Shown piece after piece: positions 51,973 through 62,991 of a stretch of 64,000 nt of DNA. The position numbers were made by a program, and so were the translations under genes. Each line of letters opens with the position of its first letter. The first letter of the stretch is position 1. The stretch lies in contig NZ_CADIJP010000015.1 of NCBI RefSeq assembly GCF_902859725.1, positions 62,001 through 126,000 on the forward strand, read 5' to 3'. The notes beneath the pieces are model-generated. The model saw nothing but the letters and a program-made list of their open reading frames with translations. It was not told the DNA's origin and ran no database searches. The stretch is from Achromobacter mucicolens. GTDB lineage: Bacteria; Pseudomonadota; Gammaproteobacteria; Burkholderiales; Burkholderiaceae_B.

Positions 51973-54900
51973 TCCTGTCGGCGCCCTTCATCGTCCGGCC
52001 GGTGGCGACCACGCTGCTGAGCCTGGCGGTCGTGCTGGCCGGCATGCTTGCGTTCTTCCTCTTGCCGGTGGCGCCGCTGCCGCAGGTGGACATTCCCACC
52101 ATTTCGGTGTCGGCCAGCCTGCCCGGCGCCAGCCCCGAGACCATGGCCTCCAGCGTCGCCACGCCGCTGGAGCGGTCGCTGGGCAGCATCGCGGGAGTCA
52201 CCGAAATGACCTCGCGCAGCTCGCAGGGCTCTACCCGCATCACGTTGCAGTTCGACCTGTCGCGCGACATCAACGGCGCCGCGCGCGACGTGCAGGCCGC
52301 CATCAACGCGGCGCGTTCATTGCTGCCCACCGGGCTGCGCAGCAATCCCACGTATCACAAGTCCAATCCGTCGGACGCGCCCATCCTGACGCTGGCGCTG
52401 ACTTCCGATACGCTCAGCCAGGGCCAGCTCTACGATCTGGCGTCCACCATCGTGGCGCAGAAACTGTCGCAGGTGGACGGGGTGGGCGAGGTCACGGTGG
52501 GCGGCAGCTCGCTGCCGGCCGTGCGCGTGACCGTGCTGCCCGGGGCGCTGGCCAATCAGGGCGTGTCGCTGGACGAACTGCGCGCCACGTTGGCCAACGC
52601 CAACGCCAACCGGCCCAAGGGCGTGCTGGAAAACGACCGCTACCACTGGCAGATCATGGTCAGCGACCAGCTCAGCCGCGCCGAAGAATACCGGCCGCTG
52701 ATCGTGGCCTGGCGCGATGGCCGGCCGGTGCGTGTGTCCGACGTGGCCCGCGTGGAGGACTCCGTCGAAGACCTTTATCAGACCGGCTTCTACAACGACC
52801 GCAACGCCATCCTGATGATCGTGCGCCGGCAGGCCGACGCCAACATCATCGAAGCCGTGGACGCCGTGCGCGCCCAGCTTCCCGTGTTGCAGGCGCTGAT
52901 GCCCGCCGACGTCAACATGAGGGTTGCGCAGGACCGCACGCCCAGCATCCGGGCGTCGCTGCATGAGGCCGAGCTGACGCTCATCATCGCGGTGGGCCTG
53001 GTGGTGCTGGTGGTGCTGCTGTTCCTGCGGCGCTGGCGGGCGGCGATCATTCCCAGCGTGGCGGTGCCGGTGTCGCTGATCGGCACGTTCTGCATCATGT
53101 ACCTGTGCGGCTACACGCTGAACACCATTTCGCTGATGGCGTTGATCGTCGCGACAGGCTTCGTCGTGGACGACGCGATCGTGGTGCTCGAGAACATCAT
53201 GCGTCACGTCGAACGCGGCATGTCGCCGATGCGCGCCGCGCTGCGCGGCTCGCGCGAAGTCGGCTTCACGGTGCTGTCGATGAGCCTGTCGCTGGTGGCG
53301 GTGTTCATCCCGATCCTGCTGATGGGCGGCGTGGTCGGGCGTCTGTTCCGCGAGTTCGCGGTCACCTTGTCGGCATCGATCCTGGTGTCGCTTGTCGTGT
53401 CGCTGACGCTCACGCCCATGATGTGCGCGCGCCTGCTGCGGCCCGAACCCAAGGAACAGAAGCCGCCGGGCCGGCTGGCCCGCTGGTCCGAACGCGCCTT
53501 CGAATCGATGCAGAACGGCTATCGCGTGTCGCTCGGCTGGGCGCTGGCGCACGGCCGGTTGATGATGCTGACGCTGGCGATCGCCGTGGGCCTGAACGTC
53601 TATCTGTATACGGTGGTGCCCAAGGGGTTTTTTCCGCAGCAGGACACGGGCCAGCTGCTGGGCTTTTTCCGGGTGGACCAGGGCACGTCGTTCCAGGCCA
53701 CGCTGCCCAAGCTCGAGGCGCTGCGCAAGGTGGTTCTGGCCGATCCGGCCGTGCAAAGCATGACCGGCTACGCCGGCGGGCGCGGCGGCAGCAACAGCAG
53801 CTTCATGCAGATCCAGTTAAAGCCGCTGGACGAGCGCAAGGTCTCTGCCGACGTGGTGATCAACCGCCTTCGCGCCAAGCTGCAGAACATGCCGGGGGCG
53901 CGCATGTTCCTGGTGTCGCAGCAGGATATCCGCATTGGCGGTCGCCAAAGCCAGGGTTCGTACGACTACACCCTGATGTCCGGTGACCTGCAGCTGCTGC
54001 GCACCTGGATGCCCAAGGTGCAGCAGGCGATGGCCAAGATTCCGGAGATCACCGACGTGGACGCGGACGTCGAGGACCGCGGCCGCGAGATCAACCTGGT
54101 TATCGACCGGGAAGCCGCGACGCGGCTGGGCATCAGCATGGCCACCATCTCCACGGTGCTGAACAATTCGTTCAGCCAGCGCCAGGTGTCGGTCATGTAC
54201 GGGCCGCTCAACCAGTATCACGTGGTGCTGGGCGTGGACCCGAAGTTCGCGCAGGACATCGAGTCGCTGCGCCAGGTCGAAGTCATCACCGCGGACGGCG
54301 CGCGTGTGCCGCTGTCGGCGTTCACCAAGCTTGAAAACGCCAATGCGCCGCTCAGCGTGAGTCACCAGGGGCTGTTCGTGGCGGACACCATCTCGTTCAG
54401 CCTTGCGCCCGGCGTGTCGCTGGGGCAGGCGACCACCGCGATCGACAACGCGGTGGCCCGCATCGGCCTGCCGTCCGACCAGATCCAGGCCGGCTTTCAG
54501 GGCACCGCCGCCGCGTTGCAGCAGACGCTGTCGCAACAGCCCTGGCTGATCCTGGCCGCGCTGGTCACCATGTACATCGTGCTGGGCATCCTGTACGAAA
54601 GCTTCGTCCACCCGCTTACCATCCTGTCCACGCTGCCGTCGGCGGGCCTGGGTGCGCTGCTTGCGCTGCTGCTGGTGCGCCATGACTTCACATTGATCGC
54701 GTTGATCGGGGTGTTCCTGCTCATCGGCATCGTCAAGAAGAACGCCATCATGATGGTGGACTTTGCGCTGGACGCCGAGCGCCACCACGGCATGACGCCG
54801 CGCGACGCCATCTTCCAGGCCTGCCTGACGCGTTTCCGGCCCATCATGATGACCACGATGGCGGCCATCTTTGGCGCGCTGCCGCTGGTGCTGGCCACGG

Positions 54901-55082
54901 GCGCCGGCGTCGAGATGCGCCAGCCGCTGGGCATTACGATCGTGGGCGGCCTGGTGCTGAGCCAGATCCTCACGCTGTACACCACCCCGGTGGTCTATCT
55001 TTATCTGGATCGCTTCCGCCTGTGGGCCGCACGCCGGCGCGCGGGGCGGGCCAGCGATTCCGCTTCCATCAAACACACATGA
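51969..55082 (+). CDS. mdtC: RND multidrug efflux transporter MdtC/MuxC type
   Basis: Second RND subunit, 1037 residues, paralogous to its upstream neighbour but clearly diverged, so an ancient duplication. It begins [22 protein letters not shown]4 motif [19 protein letters not shown] and TM10 motif [18 protein letters not shown] are intact. The start overlaps the mdtB stop (ATGA) and its own stop overlaps the next ATG (ATGA), indicating tight translational coupling of the whole pump. Confidence 0.94.
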   Translation: MILSAPFIVRPVATTLLSLAVVLAGMLAFFLLPVAPLPQVDIPTISVSASLPGASPETMASSVATPLERSLGSIAGVTEMTSRSSQGSTRITLQFDLSRDINGAARDVQAAINAARSLLPTGLRSNPTYHKSNPSDAPILTLALTSDTLSQGQLYDLASTIVAQKLSQVDGVGEVTVGGSSLPAVRVTVLPGALANQGVSLDELRATLANANANRPKGVLENDRYHWQIMVSDQLSRAEEYRPLIVAWRDGRPVRVSDVARVEDSVEDLYQTGFYNDRNAILMIVRRQADANIIEAVDAVRAQLPVLQALMPADVNMRVAQDRTPSIRASLHEAELTLIIAVGLVVLVVLLFLRRWRAAIIPSVAVPVSLIGTFCIMYLCGYTLNTISLMALIVATGFVVDDAIVVLENIMRHVERGMSPMRAALRGSREVGFTVLSMSLSLVAVFIPILLMGGVVGRLFREFAVTLSASILVSLVVSLTLTPMMCARLLRPEPKEQKPPGRLARWSERAFESMQNGYRVSLGWALAHGRLMMLTLAIAVGLNVYLYTVVPKGFFPQQDTGQLLGFFRVDQGTSFQATLPKLEALRKVVLADPAVQSMTGYAGGRGGSNSSFMQIQLKPLDERKVSADVVINRLRAKLQNMPGARMFLVSQQDIRIGGRQSQGSYDYTLMSGDLQLLRTWMPKVQQAMAKIPEITDVDADVEDRGREINLVIDREAATRLGISMATISTVLNNSFSQRQVSVMYGPLNQYHVVLGVDPKFAQDIESLRQVEVITADGARVPLSAFTKLENANAPLSVSHQGLFVADTISFSLAPGVSLGQATTAIDNAVARIGLPSDQIQAGFQGTAAALQQTLSQQPWLILAALVTMYIVLGILYESFVHPLTILSTLPSAGLGALLALLLVRHDFTLIALIGVFLLIGIVKKNAIMMVDFALDAERHHGMTPRDAIFQACLTRFRPIMMTTMAAIFGALPLVLATGAGVEMRQPLGITIVGGLVLSQILTLYTTPVVYLYLDRFRLWAARRRAGRASDSASIKHT

Positions 55083-56575
55083 TCCGTACCACGCCGTCTG
55101 CTTTCGCCTCATTTCCCCGCGCCGCGGTCACGCTTGCGCTGTGCGCGCTGCTGGGCGCGTGCGCGGTCGGGCCCGACTACCAGCGTCCGGCGCTCGACGT
55201 GGGCGCCGCCTACAAGGAGGGCCAGGTCGAGGTGCCCGGCTGGAAGCCCGCGCAACCGCGCGACGAGGCCGATCGCGGCGCGTGGTGGACGGTTTACGAC
55301 GACACCACGCTGAACGGCCTGGTGGACCGGCTGAACACCTCGAACCAGACCATTGCGCAGGCCGAGGCCAACTACCGCCAGGCGCTTGGCCTGGTGCGCG
55401 GCGCGCGCTCGGGCTTTTTTCCGACCGTGGGCGCGGGGGCAGGCATGAGCCGCAGCGGCAACGGCGGGCAAAGCGGTTCGTCCACCGGTTCCGGCGGCAA
55501 CGTATCCAACCAGTATTCGCTGACCGGCAGCGTCAGTTGGGAGTTGGACGTGTGGGGGCGCGTGCGCCGCAGCGTCGAGTCCTCGGAAGCCAGCGCCGCC
55601 GCCAGCCTGGCCGACCTGGGCGCGACCCGGCTGAGCGCGCAGGCCGCGTTGGTGCAGACCTATCTGCAATTGCGCGTGCTGGACGAGCAGAAGCGTCTGC
55701 TCGACGCCACCGTGGCCGCTTATGAAAAATCCCTGCAGCTCACGCAGAACCGCTATGAGGTCGGCGTGGCCGGCCAAGCCGACGTGGCGGTGGCGCGCAC
55801 GCAGCTGGAAAGCACGCGCGCGCAGTCCATCGACCTGGACTGGCAGCGCGGCCAGTACGAGCACGCGATCGCCGTCCTGATGGGCCTGGCACCGTCCCAA
55901 TTCAGCCTGCCGCCCGCCGTCTTCGCGTTGCGGCTGCCGCAGATTCCCGTGGGCCTGCCGTCCGAACTGCTCGAACGCCGTCCCGACGTGGCGGCCGCCG
56001 AACGCCGCGCCGCCGCCGCCAACGCGCAGATCGGCGTGGCGCAGGCAGCGTGGTTCCCCAGCCTGACCCTGTCGGCCGACGGCGGTTTTCGCAATGGCGA
56101 GTTTGCCGAGCTGCTGACGGCGCCCGCGCGCTTCTGGTCGCTGGGGCCGGCGCTGGCGCTGACGATCTTCGACGGCGGCGCGCGCGAGGCCCAGGTCGAG
56201 CAGGCCCGCGCGTCCTATGACTCGCAGGCCGCGGCCTACCGGCAGGCGGCGTTGACCGGGCTGCGCGAGGTCGAGGATTACCTGATCCAGCTGCGGGTGT
56301 TGGAGCAGGAGCAGATCGTGCAGCGGCGCGCGCTGGAATCCGCGCGGGAATCGCTGCGCCTCATCCAGAACCAGTACAAGGCGGGCCTTGTCGATTACCT
56401 GAGCGTGGCCGTGGTCGACGCCACCGCGCTCAACAGCGAGCGCAATGCCCTGAGCCTGCTTGGCAACCGGCTCGTGGCCAGCGTCAACCTGATCGTCGCG
56501 CTGGGCGGCGGCTGGGAAGGTCTGCCGCCCGTGGAAACGGCGCGGGCGGACGCCGCGACCTCGCCGGCGCGCTAG
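55079..56575 (+). CDS. NodT-family outer-membrane efflux lipoprotein
   Basis: Outer-membrane factor of 498 residues. Lipobox LLGAC (about 24-28) marks a lipidated N-terminus, followed by [10 protein letters not shown], the usual NodT/OprM start. Two OEP repeats form the channel and periplasmic coiled coils. [20 protein letters not shown] and [13 protein letters not shown] are family hallmarks. It completes the tripartite pump encoded by mdtABC (OpmB/MdtP-like). It is distinct from the non-lipidated TolC homologue at 13647-14978. Confidence 0.93.
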   Translation: MIRTTPSAFASFPRAAVTLALCALLGACAVGPDYQRPALDVGAAYKEGQVEVPGWKPAQPRDEADRGAWWTVYDDTTLNGLVDRLNTSNQTIAQAEANYRQALGLVRGARSGFFPTVGAGAGMSRSGNGGQSGSSTGSGGNVSNQYSLTGSVSWELDVWGRVRRSVESSEASAAASLADLGATRLSAQAALVQTYLQLRVLDEQKRLLDATVAAYEKSLQLTQNRYEVGVAGQADVAVARTQLESTRAQSIDLDWQRGQYEHAIAVLMGLAPSQFSLPPAVFALRLPQIPVGLPSELLERRPDVAAAERRAAAANAQIGVAQAAWFPSLTLSADGGFRNGEFAELLTAPARFWSLGPALALTIFDGGAREAQVEQARASYDSQAAAYRQAALTGLREVEDYLIQLRVLEQEQIVQRRALESARESLRLIQNQYKAGLVDYLSVAVVDATALNSERNALSLLGNRLVASVNLIVALGGGWEGLPPVETARADAATSPAR

Positions 56576-56591
56576 TCGCGGGCAAGCCGCC

Positions 56592-58010
56592 CTATAAACC
56601 CACGGCCTTCAGATTCGGCCGCTGGCGATGCCAGTCGGTGACCGCCTGGAACGCGATGCCAATCCGGCACAGCACGGCCTCCGCGTTCGGCTTGCCCAGC
56701 AACTGCACGCCCAGCGGCAGGCCATCGCTGGTAAAGCCCGCGGGCAGCGCCAGTCCTGCGGCGTTGACGTAGTTGCCGGCGCGGGTAAACGACGCAAGCG
56801 GCGTGGCCGTTTCATCGACGTCGGCCAGCTGCCGCGCGCCGAACGGGACGCAAGGCGTCAGCACCGCATCGAACTCCTGCATCCAGTCCAGCCAATCGCG
56901 GCGCGCCTGCGCATGCGCCTGCAACGCGCCGATGTAGTCCGCCGCCGAGATCCCCTTGCCCGACAGGACGCGGGCGCGCACGTGCTGGCCGATGGGCTGC
57001 GCCGTGTCCTCGATGTGGCCGCGGTGCAGCGCGTAGGCTTCCGCGGCGATGATCTGGCCGTTGCGCTGCATCATCTCGTGAAAATCGAAGGGCAGGGGCG
57101 TTTCCTGCACGTCGGCGCCCAGCGCGGCCAGCACGCGGCGCGCGTCGTCCAGGGCTGACAGCGCATCGGCTTCCACGGCAATGGGGTGCTGTGCAACCGG
57201 CATCAACGCGATCCGCTTGCCGCGCAGCGGTTGCGGGCCGGAGTAGGGCTCGCGGTATTCGAAGGCGGGAATGCCGAACGTCAGGGGGTCATGGGTATCG
57301 GACCCAGCCATCAGCGCGGTCAGCAGCATTGCGTCGCGGGCGTCGCGAGTCAGCGGGCCCAATGTGTCCAGCGTGGGCGACAGCGCCACCGCGCCGTGCA
57401 GGCTGATCAGACCGCGCGTGGTCTTCAGGCCGGTGATGCCGTTCAGCGCCGCCGGAATCCGGACCGAGCCGCCCGTGTCCGACCCCAGCGCCGCGGGCGC
57501 CAGCCCGGCCGCGACAGCGACCCCGGACCCGCTGGACGAGCCGCCGGGCACCCGTGCGCGATTCAGATCCCAAGGATTGCGGGGCGTTCCCATCACCGGA
57601 TTGGTGCCCCAGCCGCCAAAGGCAAATTCGACCATGTGCGTCTTGCCCAGCAGCACCATGCCCGCGTTCAGCAGCCGTGCCACCGCGGTGGCGGTGACGC
57701 CGCTGCGCCGTTCGCGCCAGGCCTCGGAGCCCGCCGTGGTGATCTGCCCCTGGATGTCGCACAGGTCCTTGACGGCCACGGGGATGCCGTCCAGGGCGCT
57801 GAGCATCCCATAGCCGGCGCGCCTGCGCGCATCGGATGCCTCGGCAAGCCGCAGCGCGCCGGCGCTATCCACGCTAACGAATGCGCCCAGCGTCGGGTCG
57901 GCCCGGTCGATCCGGTCCAGGAAGTGGCGCGTCACTTCCACGGCACTGTAGCGGCCCTTCGCCAGGCCGTCCGCCAGATCGCTCATCGTGGCAAATGCGA
58001 TTTCAGACAT
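56592..58010 (-). CDS. Amidase (amidase-signature family), second copy type
   Basis: Amidase of 472 residues. Triad Lys in GIPVAVKDLCD, Ser-rich signature [14 protein letters not shown] and DTGGSVRIPAALNG are all present. It is close in overall form to GatA-like and aryl or cyclic amide hydrolases; no gatB or gatC adjoins, so it is probably a catabolic amidase. Start: ATG at 58010 with GAGGAA just upstream. Only modest similarity to the amidase at 25063-26517 is apparent by eye, so it is not a recent duplicate. Confidence 0.86.
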   Translation of the reverse strand: MSEIAFATMSDLADGLAKGRYSAVEVTRHFLDRIDRADPTLGAFVSVDSAGALRLAEASDARRRAGYGMLSALDGIPVAVKDLCDIQGQITTAGSEAWRERRSGVTATAVARLLNAGMVLLGKTHMVEFAFGGWGTNPVMGTPRNPWDLNRARVPGGSSSGSGVAVAAGLAPAALGSDTGGSVRIPAALNGITGLKTTRGLISLHGAVALSPTLDTLGPLTRDARDAMLLTALMAGSDTHDPLTFGIPAFEYREPYSGPQPLRGKRIALMPVAQHPIAVEADALSALDDARRVLAALGADVQETPLPFDFHEMMQRNGQIIAAEAYALHRGHIEDTAQPIGQHVRARVLSGKGISAADYIGALQAHAQARRDWLDWMQEFDAVLTPCVPFGARQLADVDETATPLASFTRAGNYVNAAGLALPAGFTSDGLPLGVQLLGKPNAEAVLCRIGIAFQAVTDWHRQRPNLKAVGL

Positions 58011-58130
58011 GCGTTCCTCGATGTAATGCCGATTGCCTGCCGGGCCGCGTGCTGCGGCCCGGCCTCGGGATGTAGCGTGCAACGGCGCGCACGTTTGGTC
58101 TATGCGCGCTTTCCCGCCCGGGCGGAATGC

Positions 58131-58162
58131 AAAACGGCCCATGCGAAAGGCATGGGCCGTTT
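58131..58162 (-). terminator. Rho-independent terminator for the argJ-DUF815-Nudix gene run
   Basis: Thirteen-bp stem (58132-58144 with 58150-58162) and GAAAG loop; on the minus strand it is followed by TTTTGC. It lies 45 bases after the Nudix/ThiE stop. Confidence 0.85.
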
Positions 58163-58206
58163 GGGTTGCGCGCGTGGCGCCGCAGGCGCGAGCGGTCAAT
58201 GCGCGG

Positions 58207-59169
58207 TCAGAGAATGCCGCGAATGCCGGCGATGCCGTGCGCGCCGTGCCGCAAGGCATGCGAGACCGTCTGGGTGGATTGTCCGCCCAACGCAAACACC
58301 GGAATGCCCGCGTCGCGGTTGCCTTGCACGAACCCTTCCCAGCCCAGCGTCTGCGCGCCGGGATGGCTGGGCGTGTCCAGCACGGGACCCAGCACGGCAA
58401 AGTCCGCGCCCAGTTCGCGGGCGTGGACCACCTGCGCGTTGTCATGCGCGGACACGCCGACCAGCGCGTTGCGAGGCAATTCCGGACGAGCGGTCAGGCG
58501 CAGCGCATCGGCCGTGCGCAGGTGCACGCCGTCGGCTTCCTTCCACCAGGCAACGGGATGGATGCTGTTGACCAGCACGCGCGCACCGGCTGCGCGGCAA
58601 CGCTTGACCACCTGTTGCAGCACCTCGTGCAGCGAACTGGCGCCCACGCCGTCGGGCCACTGCGGTTCGCGGAATTGCACCAGCTTCACGCCGCGCGCCA
58701 GCGCCGCGTCCAGCCGGCCGAGGAACGGCGCTATGCCCGCGCGCGAGCCGATGCCGCTGATGCCATAGGTGGTGGGCAGCTGCAGCCAGCGCAGCGGCGG
58801 CAGGGTGGCGGGCAGCAGGTCTCCCACCGCGGCCGCGTTGGCCGGATCCACCCATTCCAGGCGTTGGTTTTCAAGGCTTTGCGGTTCGCCTTCCCAGCCG
58901 GTGACGTGGCAGAACGCCAGGCGCACTGTGGTGTGTGGATAGGCGTGCACATAGGTGACCCACGGGCGCGACTGCGTGACACGGATGCCGATTTCTTCTT
59001 GCAGTTCGCGCGCCAGCGCCTGCAGCACGGTCTCGCCGGGTTCGAGCTTGCCGCCGGGCAGTTCCCACCAGCCCGACCACGGCTTGCCCTCGGGGCGCTG
59101 GCCCAGAAGCAGCTTGCCGTCCGGACGCAGGATCAGGCCGGCGGCGACGTCGACGATCTTTTCAGACAT
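58207..59169 (-). CDS. Nudix hydrolase fused to ThiE/TenI-like domain
   Basis: Two-domain protein of 320 residues. The N-terminal Nudix domain carries the full box [18 protein letters not shown] + QEEIG (39-61), as in MutT, which hydrolyses 8-oxo-dGTP. The C-terminal (about 135-320) TIM barrel resembles thiamine-phosphate synthase/Ten[55 protein letters not shown]. The fusion is widespread in Gamma- and Betaproteobacteria; the role of the ThiE-like half is not settled. It overlaps the DUF815 ATPase gene by eight bases. Confidence 0.9.
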   Translation of the reverse strand: MSEKIVDVAAGLILRPDGKLLLGQRPEGKPWSGWWELPGGKLEPGETVLQALARELQEEIGIRVTQSRPWVTYVHAYPHTTVRLAFCHVTGWEGEPQSLENQRLEWVDPANAAAVGDLLPATLPPLRWLQLPTTYGISGIGSRAGIAPFLGRLDAALARGVKLVQFREPQWPDGVGASSLHEVLQQVVKRCRAAGARVLVNSIHPVAWWKEADGVHLRTADALRLTARPELPRNALVGVSAHDNAQVVHARELGADFAVLGPVLDTPSHPGAQTLGWEGFVQGNRDAGIPVFALGGQSTQTVSHALRHGAHGIAGIRGIL

Positions 59170-60028
59170 GGCGGGCCGCCCAGTCGCGCGCGAACTGATA
59201 GGCCACGCGGCCCGAACGCGAGCCGCGCTCGATGGTCCATTGCAGGGCCTCGGTGCGCGACGGTTCGATGTGCGCCTCCGGGCAGCCCAGTTCGCGCAGC
59301 CAGTGATACACGATGTCCAGGTAGTCGTCCTGCTTGAACGGGTAGAACGACAGCCACAGCCCGAAGCGCTCGGACAGCGAAATCTTTTCCTCGACGGTTT
59401 CGCCGGGGTGGATTTCGCCGTCGGGCTGGTGCTTGGCCTGCAGGTTCTCGCTCATGTATTCCGGCATCAGGTGGCGCCGGTTGGACGTGGCGTAGATCAG
59501 CACGTTGTCGCCCGAGGCCGACACCGAGCCGTCCAGCACCGATTTCAGCGCCTTGTAGCCGGCTTCGCCTTCCTCGAAGGACAGGTCGTCGCAGAACACG
59601 ATGAAGCGTTCGGGACGCGCCGCCACCAGTTCGACGATATCGGCCAGGTCGCCGAGGTCGGACTTGTCGACTTCGATCAGCCGCAGGCCGCGGTCGCCGT
59701 AGGCGGCCAGCATGGCCTTGACCAGCGAGCTCTTGCCGGTGCCGCGCGCGCCGGTCATGAGCACGTTGTTGGCGGGCTTCTTTTCAAGGAACTGCAGCGT
59801 GTTGCGGTCGATGGTGGCCTTCTGGCGCTCGATGTGCTGAAGGTCCTGCATGTCTATGCGCGCCACGTGGCGCACGGCGTCCAGCCAGCCGCGCGCGCCG
59901 CGCTTGCGCCAGCGGAACGCGTGGGCCGACCAGTCGATCTCGGGCGGGGCCGGGGGCAGGAAGGCCTCCAGTTGCGCCAGCACGCGTTCGGCGCGCTGGA
60001 TCAGGGTGGTGAACTCGTTTGCCGTCAT
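59162..60028 (-). CDS. DUF815 family AAA-type ATPase
   Basis: ATPase of 288 residues. Walker A GARGTGKS (93-100), Walker [13 protein letters not shown], a sensor-like YATSNRRHL and a C-terminal lid. DUF815 proteins belong to the AAA+ group and are widespread, but their client is not established. Together with argJ upstream and the Nudix/ThiE gene downstream it forms a short minus-strand run (6-base gap, then 8-base overlap), ending at the terminator at 58131-58162. No membrane segments. Confidence 0.87.
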   Translation of the reverse strand: MTANEFTTLIQRAERVLAQLEAFLPPAPPEIDWSAHAFRWRKRGARGWLDAVRHVARIDMQDLQHIERQKATIDRNTLQFLEKKPANNVLMTGARGTGKSSLVKAMLAAYGDRGLRLIEVDKSDLGDLADIVELVAARPERFIVFCDDLSFEEGEAGYKALKSVLDGSVSASGDNVLIYATSNRRHLMPEYMSENLQAKHQPDGEIHPGETVEEKISLSERFGLWLSFYPFKQDDYLDIVYHWLRELGCPEAHIEPSRTEALQWTIERGSRSGRVAYQFARDWAARHV

Positions 60029-60034
60029 GGTCGA

Positions 60035-61261
60035 TCAGGAGCGGTAGTCGGCGTTGATCGACACGTACTCGTGCGAGAAGTCGCAGGTGTAGACGGTGTC
60101 GCTGACCTGGCCGCGGCCCAACGCGATGCGCACCGAGATTTCGGCCTGCTTCATGACGCGTTGGCCGTCGGCTTCCTGGTAGTCGGGATTGCGGCCGCCG
60201 TTCTTGGCAACCAGCACGTCGTCCAGCCACAGGCGGATGTTGGAGACATCCAGGTCATCGATGCCGGCGTAGCCGACGGCGGCCAGGATGCGGCCCAGGT
60301 TGGGGTCCGACGCGAAGAACGCGGTCTTGACCAGCGGCGAATGCGCCACGGCGTAGGCGACCTTCAGGGCTTCCTCGGTGGTGCCGGCTTCTTCCACGCG
60401 GATCGTCATGAACTTGGTGGCGCCTTCGGCGTCGCGCACGATCTTGGTGGCCAGATCAAGGGCGGCGGCGGTCAGGGCCTCGCGCACGGCGGCGTAGGCG
60501 GCGTCGGACTCGCTATCGACGTTGACGCCCGACTTGCCGGTGGCGGCGATGATGAAGGAGTCATTGGTGGAGGTGTCGCCGTCGACCGTGATGCGGTTGA
60601 ACGAGGCGTCGGCGATTTCCACGGCCAGCTTGCGCAGGAGCGGCTGGGCGATGCCGGCGTCGGTGGCCAGGAAGCTGAGCATGGTGGCCATGTTGGGACG
60701 GATCATGCCGGCGCCCTTGCTGATGCCGGTGAAGGTGACCGTCTTGCCGTCGATCTGCACCTTGGCGGACGAAATCTTGGGCAGGGTGTCCGTGGTCATG
60801 ATGCCGTGGGCGGCGCTGGACCAGTGGTCGGCGGCCAGGTCGGCGATGGCGGCGGGCAGCCCGGCGACCAGGCGGTCCAGGGGCAGAGGTTCCAGGATGA
60901 CGCCGGTGGAGAACGGCAGGATCTGCGAGGCGGGCACGCCCAGCAGCTTGCCCAGCGCGTCGCAGGTGTCCTTGGCTTTTTTCAGGCCTTCTTCGCCGGT
61001 GCCGGCGTTGGCGTTGCCCGTATTGATGACCAGGGCGCTGATCGGGCCGCCGGCGGCCAGGTGGGCCTGGCAGACCTGCACCGGGGCGGCGCAAAAGCGG
61101 TTGCGGGTGAAGACGCCCGCCACGCTGGTGCCTTCGGCCAGACGGAACACCGTCAGGTCGCGCCGGTTGGCCTTGCGGATGCCAGCCTCGGTGACGCCGA
61201 TTTCTACGCCGGCAACAGGGAAAATTTCGGACTCGGAGGGGATCTGCAGATTAACGGCCAT
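60035..61261 (-). CDS. argJ: Bifunctional glutamate N-acetyltransferase/ornithine acetyltransferase
   Basis: Enzyme of 408 residues that recycles the acetyl group in arginine synthesis. It is autocleaved at Ala192-Thr193 in NMATMLSF, giving alpha and beta chains with Thr193 as nucleophile. [12 protein letters not shown] and DGDTSTNDS are family hallmarks. Start: ATG at 61261. It heads the argJ-DUF815-Nudix run. A CCCCTCGG/CCGAGGGG hairpin (61363-61382) separates it from the membrane-protein gene upstream. Confidence 0.95.
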   Translation of the reverse strand: MAVNLQIPSESEIFPVAGVEIGVTEAGIRKANRRDLTVFRLAEGTSVAGVFTRNRFCAAPVQVCQAHLAAGGPISALVINTGNANAGTGEEGLKKAKDTCDALGKLLGVPASQILPFSTGVILEPLPLDRLVAGLPAAIADLAADHWSSAAHGIMTTDTLPKISSAKVQIDGKTVTFTGISKGAGMIRPNMATMLSFLATDAGIAQPLLRKLAVEIADASFNRITVDGDTSTNDSFIIAATGKSGVNVDSESDAAYAAVREALTAAALDLATKIVRDAEGATKFMTIRVEEAGTTEEALKVAYAVAHSPLVKTAFFASDPNLGRILAAVGYAGIDDLDVSNIRLWLDDVLVAKNGGRNPDYQEADGQRVMKQAEISVRIALGRGQVSDTVYTCDFSHEYVSINADYRS

Positions 61262-61394
61262 GACTTCGTCTCTTGGAGTGAGCGGGACGGAACCGCCGCC
61301 AGGCACGGCGGCGTGCGGGAAAGCTTCGTATTATCCCACCGGATCCGGGGGCGGTGTCCGGCCCCCTCGGCAACCCGAGGGGCGGCCGTTCGCG

Positions 61395-62435
61395 TCAGGG
61401 ACCGATGCGCATGGCGGCCACGTCCAGCACGCCGGCTTCGCGGTTGCTCAGCACGCTGCGCACGGTGCCGTCGGGCGCCTGCAGTACCGACTTGCCCGCG
61501 GGGACGTCTTCGCCGCCGGCCCGGCGCGCCGAGCGCCCGCGCGAGGGCGAGAACAGCAGGTCGCCCGGCTGCGCGCCCTGCAGGCGCGGGTTGGCGGCCA
61601 GCACGCGCGTGCCTGGCGGATAGGTCATGTCGCCCAGCACGGTGTCGCGCGCCGCCAGGCCCTCGAAGCCCAGCATCCGGCGCTGCGCGTCCAGTTGCAG
61701 GTCCACCTTCAGCAAGGGAATGTTGGCCACGGTCAGGGAATCGCTGCCCTCGGTGCGCAGCAGCCAGCGCGGGCCGGACCCGCTCTTGTCCAGCGGCGTG
61801 CCGCGCAGGGCGGGCTCGACCTTGAGCCAGGCGCCGGCGGGCACGGGCTGCTGGTTCAGCGTGTTGCCGATGGCCAGGTGGCAGCTCGAGAACTGCGGAT
61901 GCCCGCCATGCACGACGAACTCGATGCGGTGGCCGTGGGCGCACAGCCAGCCCTCCAGCGCCTGATCGCGTGCGATTTCGGCGGAGAGCGTTTCGGGTTG
62001 CTTGCTGGTCGCGGGGTAGCGGAACAGCTGGGTCGCCGCCACGCCCTGGATCTCGGCGGGATGGGCTTCGGGAAAGGTGGCGCGGTCGAACGAGGCCAGG
62101 TCGCCCGGCGTGGCCAGGCGCAGCGTGGTGCCGGCGGGCATCTGCACCCCGGCCAGCTGCGTGGGCTGGGCCAGCACAGTCTTGCGCGCGTTGTCGGCCT
62201 GCGCATCGCGCTGGGCCACGAACCACTGGCTGAACTGCTGGTACGGAAAGATGGCGCCGACGACCCCCAGCAAGGTCATGAGCACGGTGCCGGCGCGCCG
62301 GTGGACGGCCAGCCATTCGCGGGCGCCGCGCGAGGTGGCCAGGACGGCGAGCCAGGTCAGCAACGTGGACAGGCAGGCCAGCGAGGCCGCCATCAACACG
62401 TAGAAATTACCGCCAGGAAGAGATACCGGAATCAT
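61395..62435 (-). CDS. Uncharacterised membrane protein with two N-terminal TM helices
   Basis: Protein of 346 residues that I do not recognise. Hydrophobic segments at about 12-33 (VLMAASLACLSTLLTWLAVLA, split here as VLMAASLACL and LTWLAVLA) and about 50-66 (TVLMTLLGVVGAIFP) suggest two TM helices with a large soluble remainder. That part has beta-rich, repeated patterns such as PAGTTLRLATPGDLA and PPGTRVLAANPRLQG, and two Cys near WLCAHGH and FSSCHLA. No catalytic motif is obvious. It lies between MarR and argJ on the same strand with 50-base and 133-base gaps, so its own transcription unit is likely. Confidence 0.6.
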   Translation of the reverse strand: MIPVSLPGGNFYVLMAASLACLSTLLTWLAVLATSRGAREWLAVHRRAGTVLMTLLGVVGAIFPYQQFSQWFVAQRDAQADNARKTVLAQPTQLAGVQMPAGTTLRLATPGDLASFDRATFPEAHPAEIQGVAATQLFRYPATSKQPETLSAEIARDQALEGWLCAHGHRIEFVVHGGHPQFSSCHLAIGNTLNQQPVPAGAWLKVEPALRGTPLDKSGSGPRWLLRTEGSDSLTVANIPLLKVDLQLDAQRRMLGFEGLAARDTVLGDMTYPPGTRVLAANPRLQGAQPGDLLFSPSRGRSARRAGGEDVPAGKSVLQAPDGTVRSVLSNREAGVLDVAAMRIGP

Positions 62436-62485
62436 GGCGGCAATTATGCGCCAATCCGGCCCCCGGATCCGGCGCGCAAGGACGC

Positions 62486-62980
62486 TTAATCGCGGTTGGC
62501 CGCCGAGCGGGTGGCCACCACCTGCAGCTTCAGTTCGCCCAGCGCCTGGAACAACGCGTTGCGGCTGGATTCGGGCAGGTCGGCGAACATGGATTTGACC
62601 CAGTTTTCGTGGGCCCGCGCCATGCGCGAGAAGCTCTTCTTGCCCTGCGGGGTCAGCTTGATGAGCGAGCTGCGGCGGTCGGATTCAACCTTGGTCCGCA
62701 CCACCAGGCCTTCCTTTTCGAGCTGGTCGGTGATGCCCGTGATATTGCCGTTGGTCACCATCATGTGACGCGAGAGTTCGCCCATCTTCATGCCCTTGGG
62801 CGCGCGCTGCAATTGCGCCATCAGGTCGAAGCGGGGCAGGGTGGTGTCGAATTCGTTGCGCAGGCGGCTGCGGATCTCTCCTTCGATGAGATTGGCGCAG
62901 GTCAGCATGCGCAGCCACAGGCGCAGCGCGTGATGATCGTCGGGCGCGGCGCGGGATTCCAGGTCGGGAGTGTCGGTCAT
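62486..62980 (-). CDS. MarR-family transcriptional regulator
   Basis: Winged helix-turn-helix regulator of 164 residues. Recognition region MGELSRHMMVTNGNITGITDQL (about 66-87, shown in parts: MGELSRHMMV, NGNITGITDQL), then the wing VVRTKVESDRRSSLIKLT with the conserved DRR. MarR proteins are dimers released from DNA by small phenolic ligands. The gene starts 11 bases after the alpha/beta hydrolase and is probably co-transcribed with it from the promoter region at 63895-64000. Aromatic-compound sensing is inferred from family only. Confidence 0.9.
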   Translation of the reverse strand: MTDTPDLESRAAPDDHHALRLWLRMLTCANLIEGEIRSRLRNEFDTTLPRFDLMAQLQRAPKGMKMGELSRHMMVTNGNITGITDQLEKEGLVVRTKVESDRRSSLIKLTPQGKKSFSRMARAHENWVKSMFADLPESSRNALFQALGELKLQVVATRSAANRD

Positions 62981-62991
62981 GGCTCGGAAGA

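Noticed and set aside
48874-55082. mdtB and mdtC as a recent duplication or assembly artefact
   Set aside because: The two genes are diverged along their whole length and match the standard two-RND operon design.
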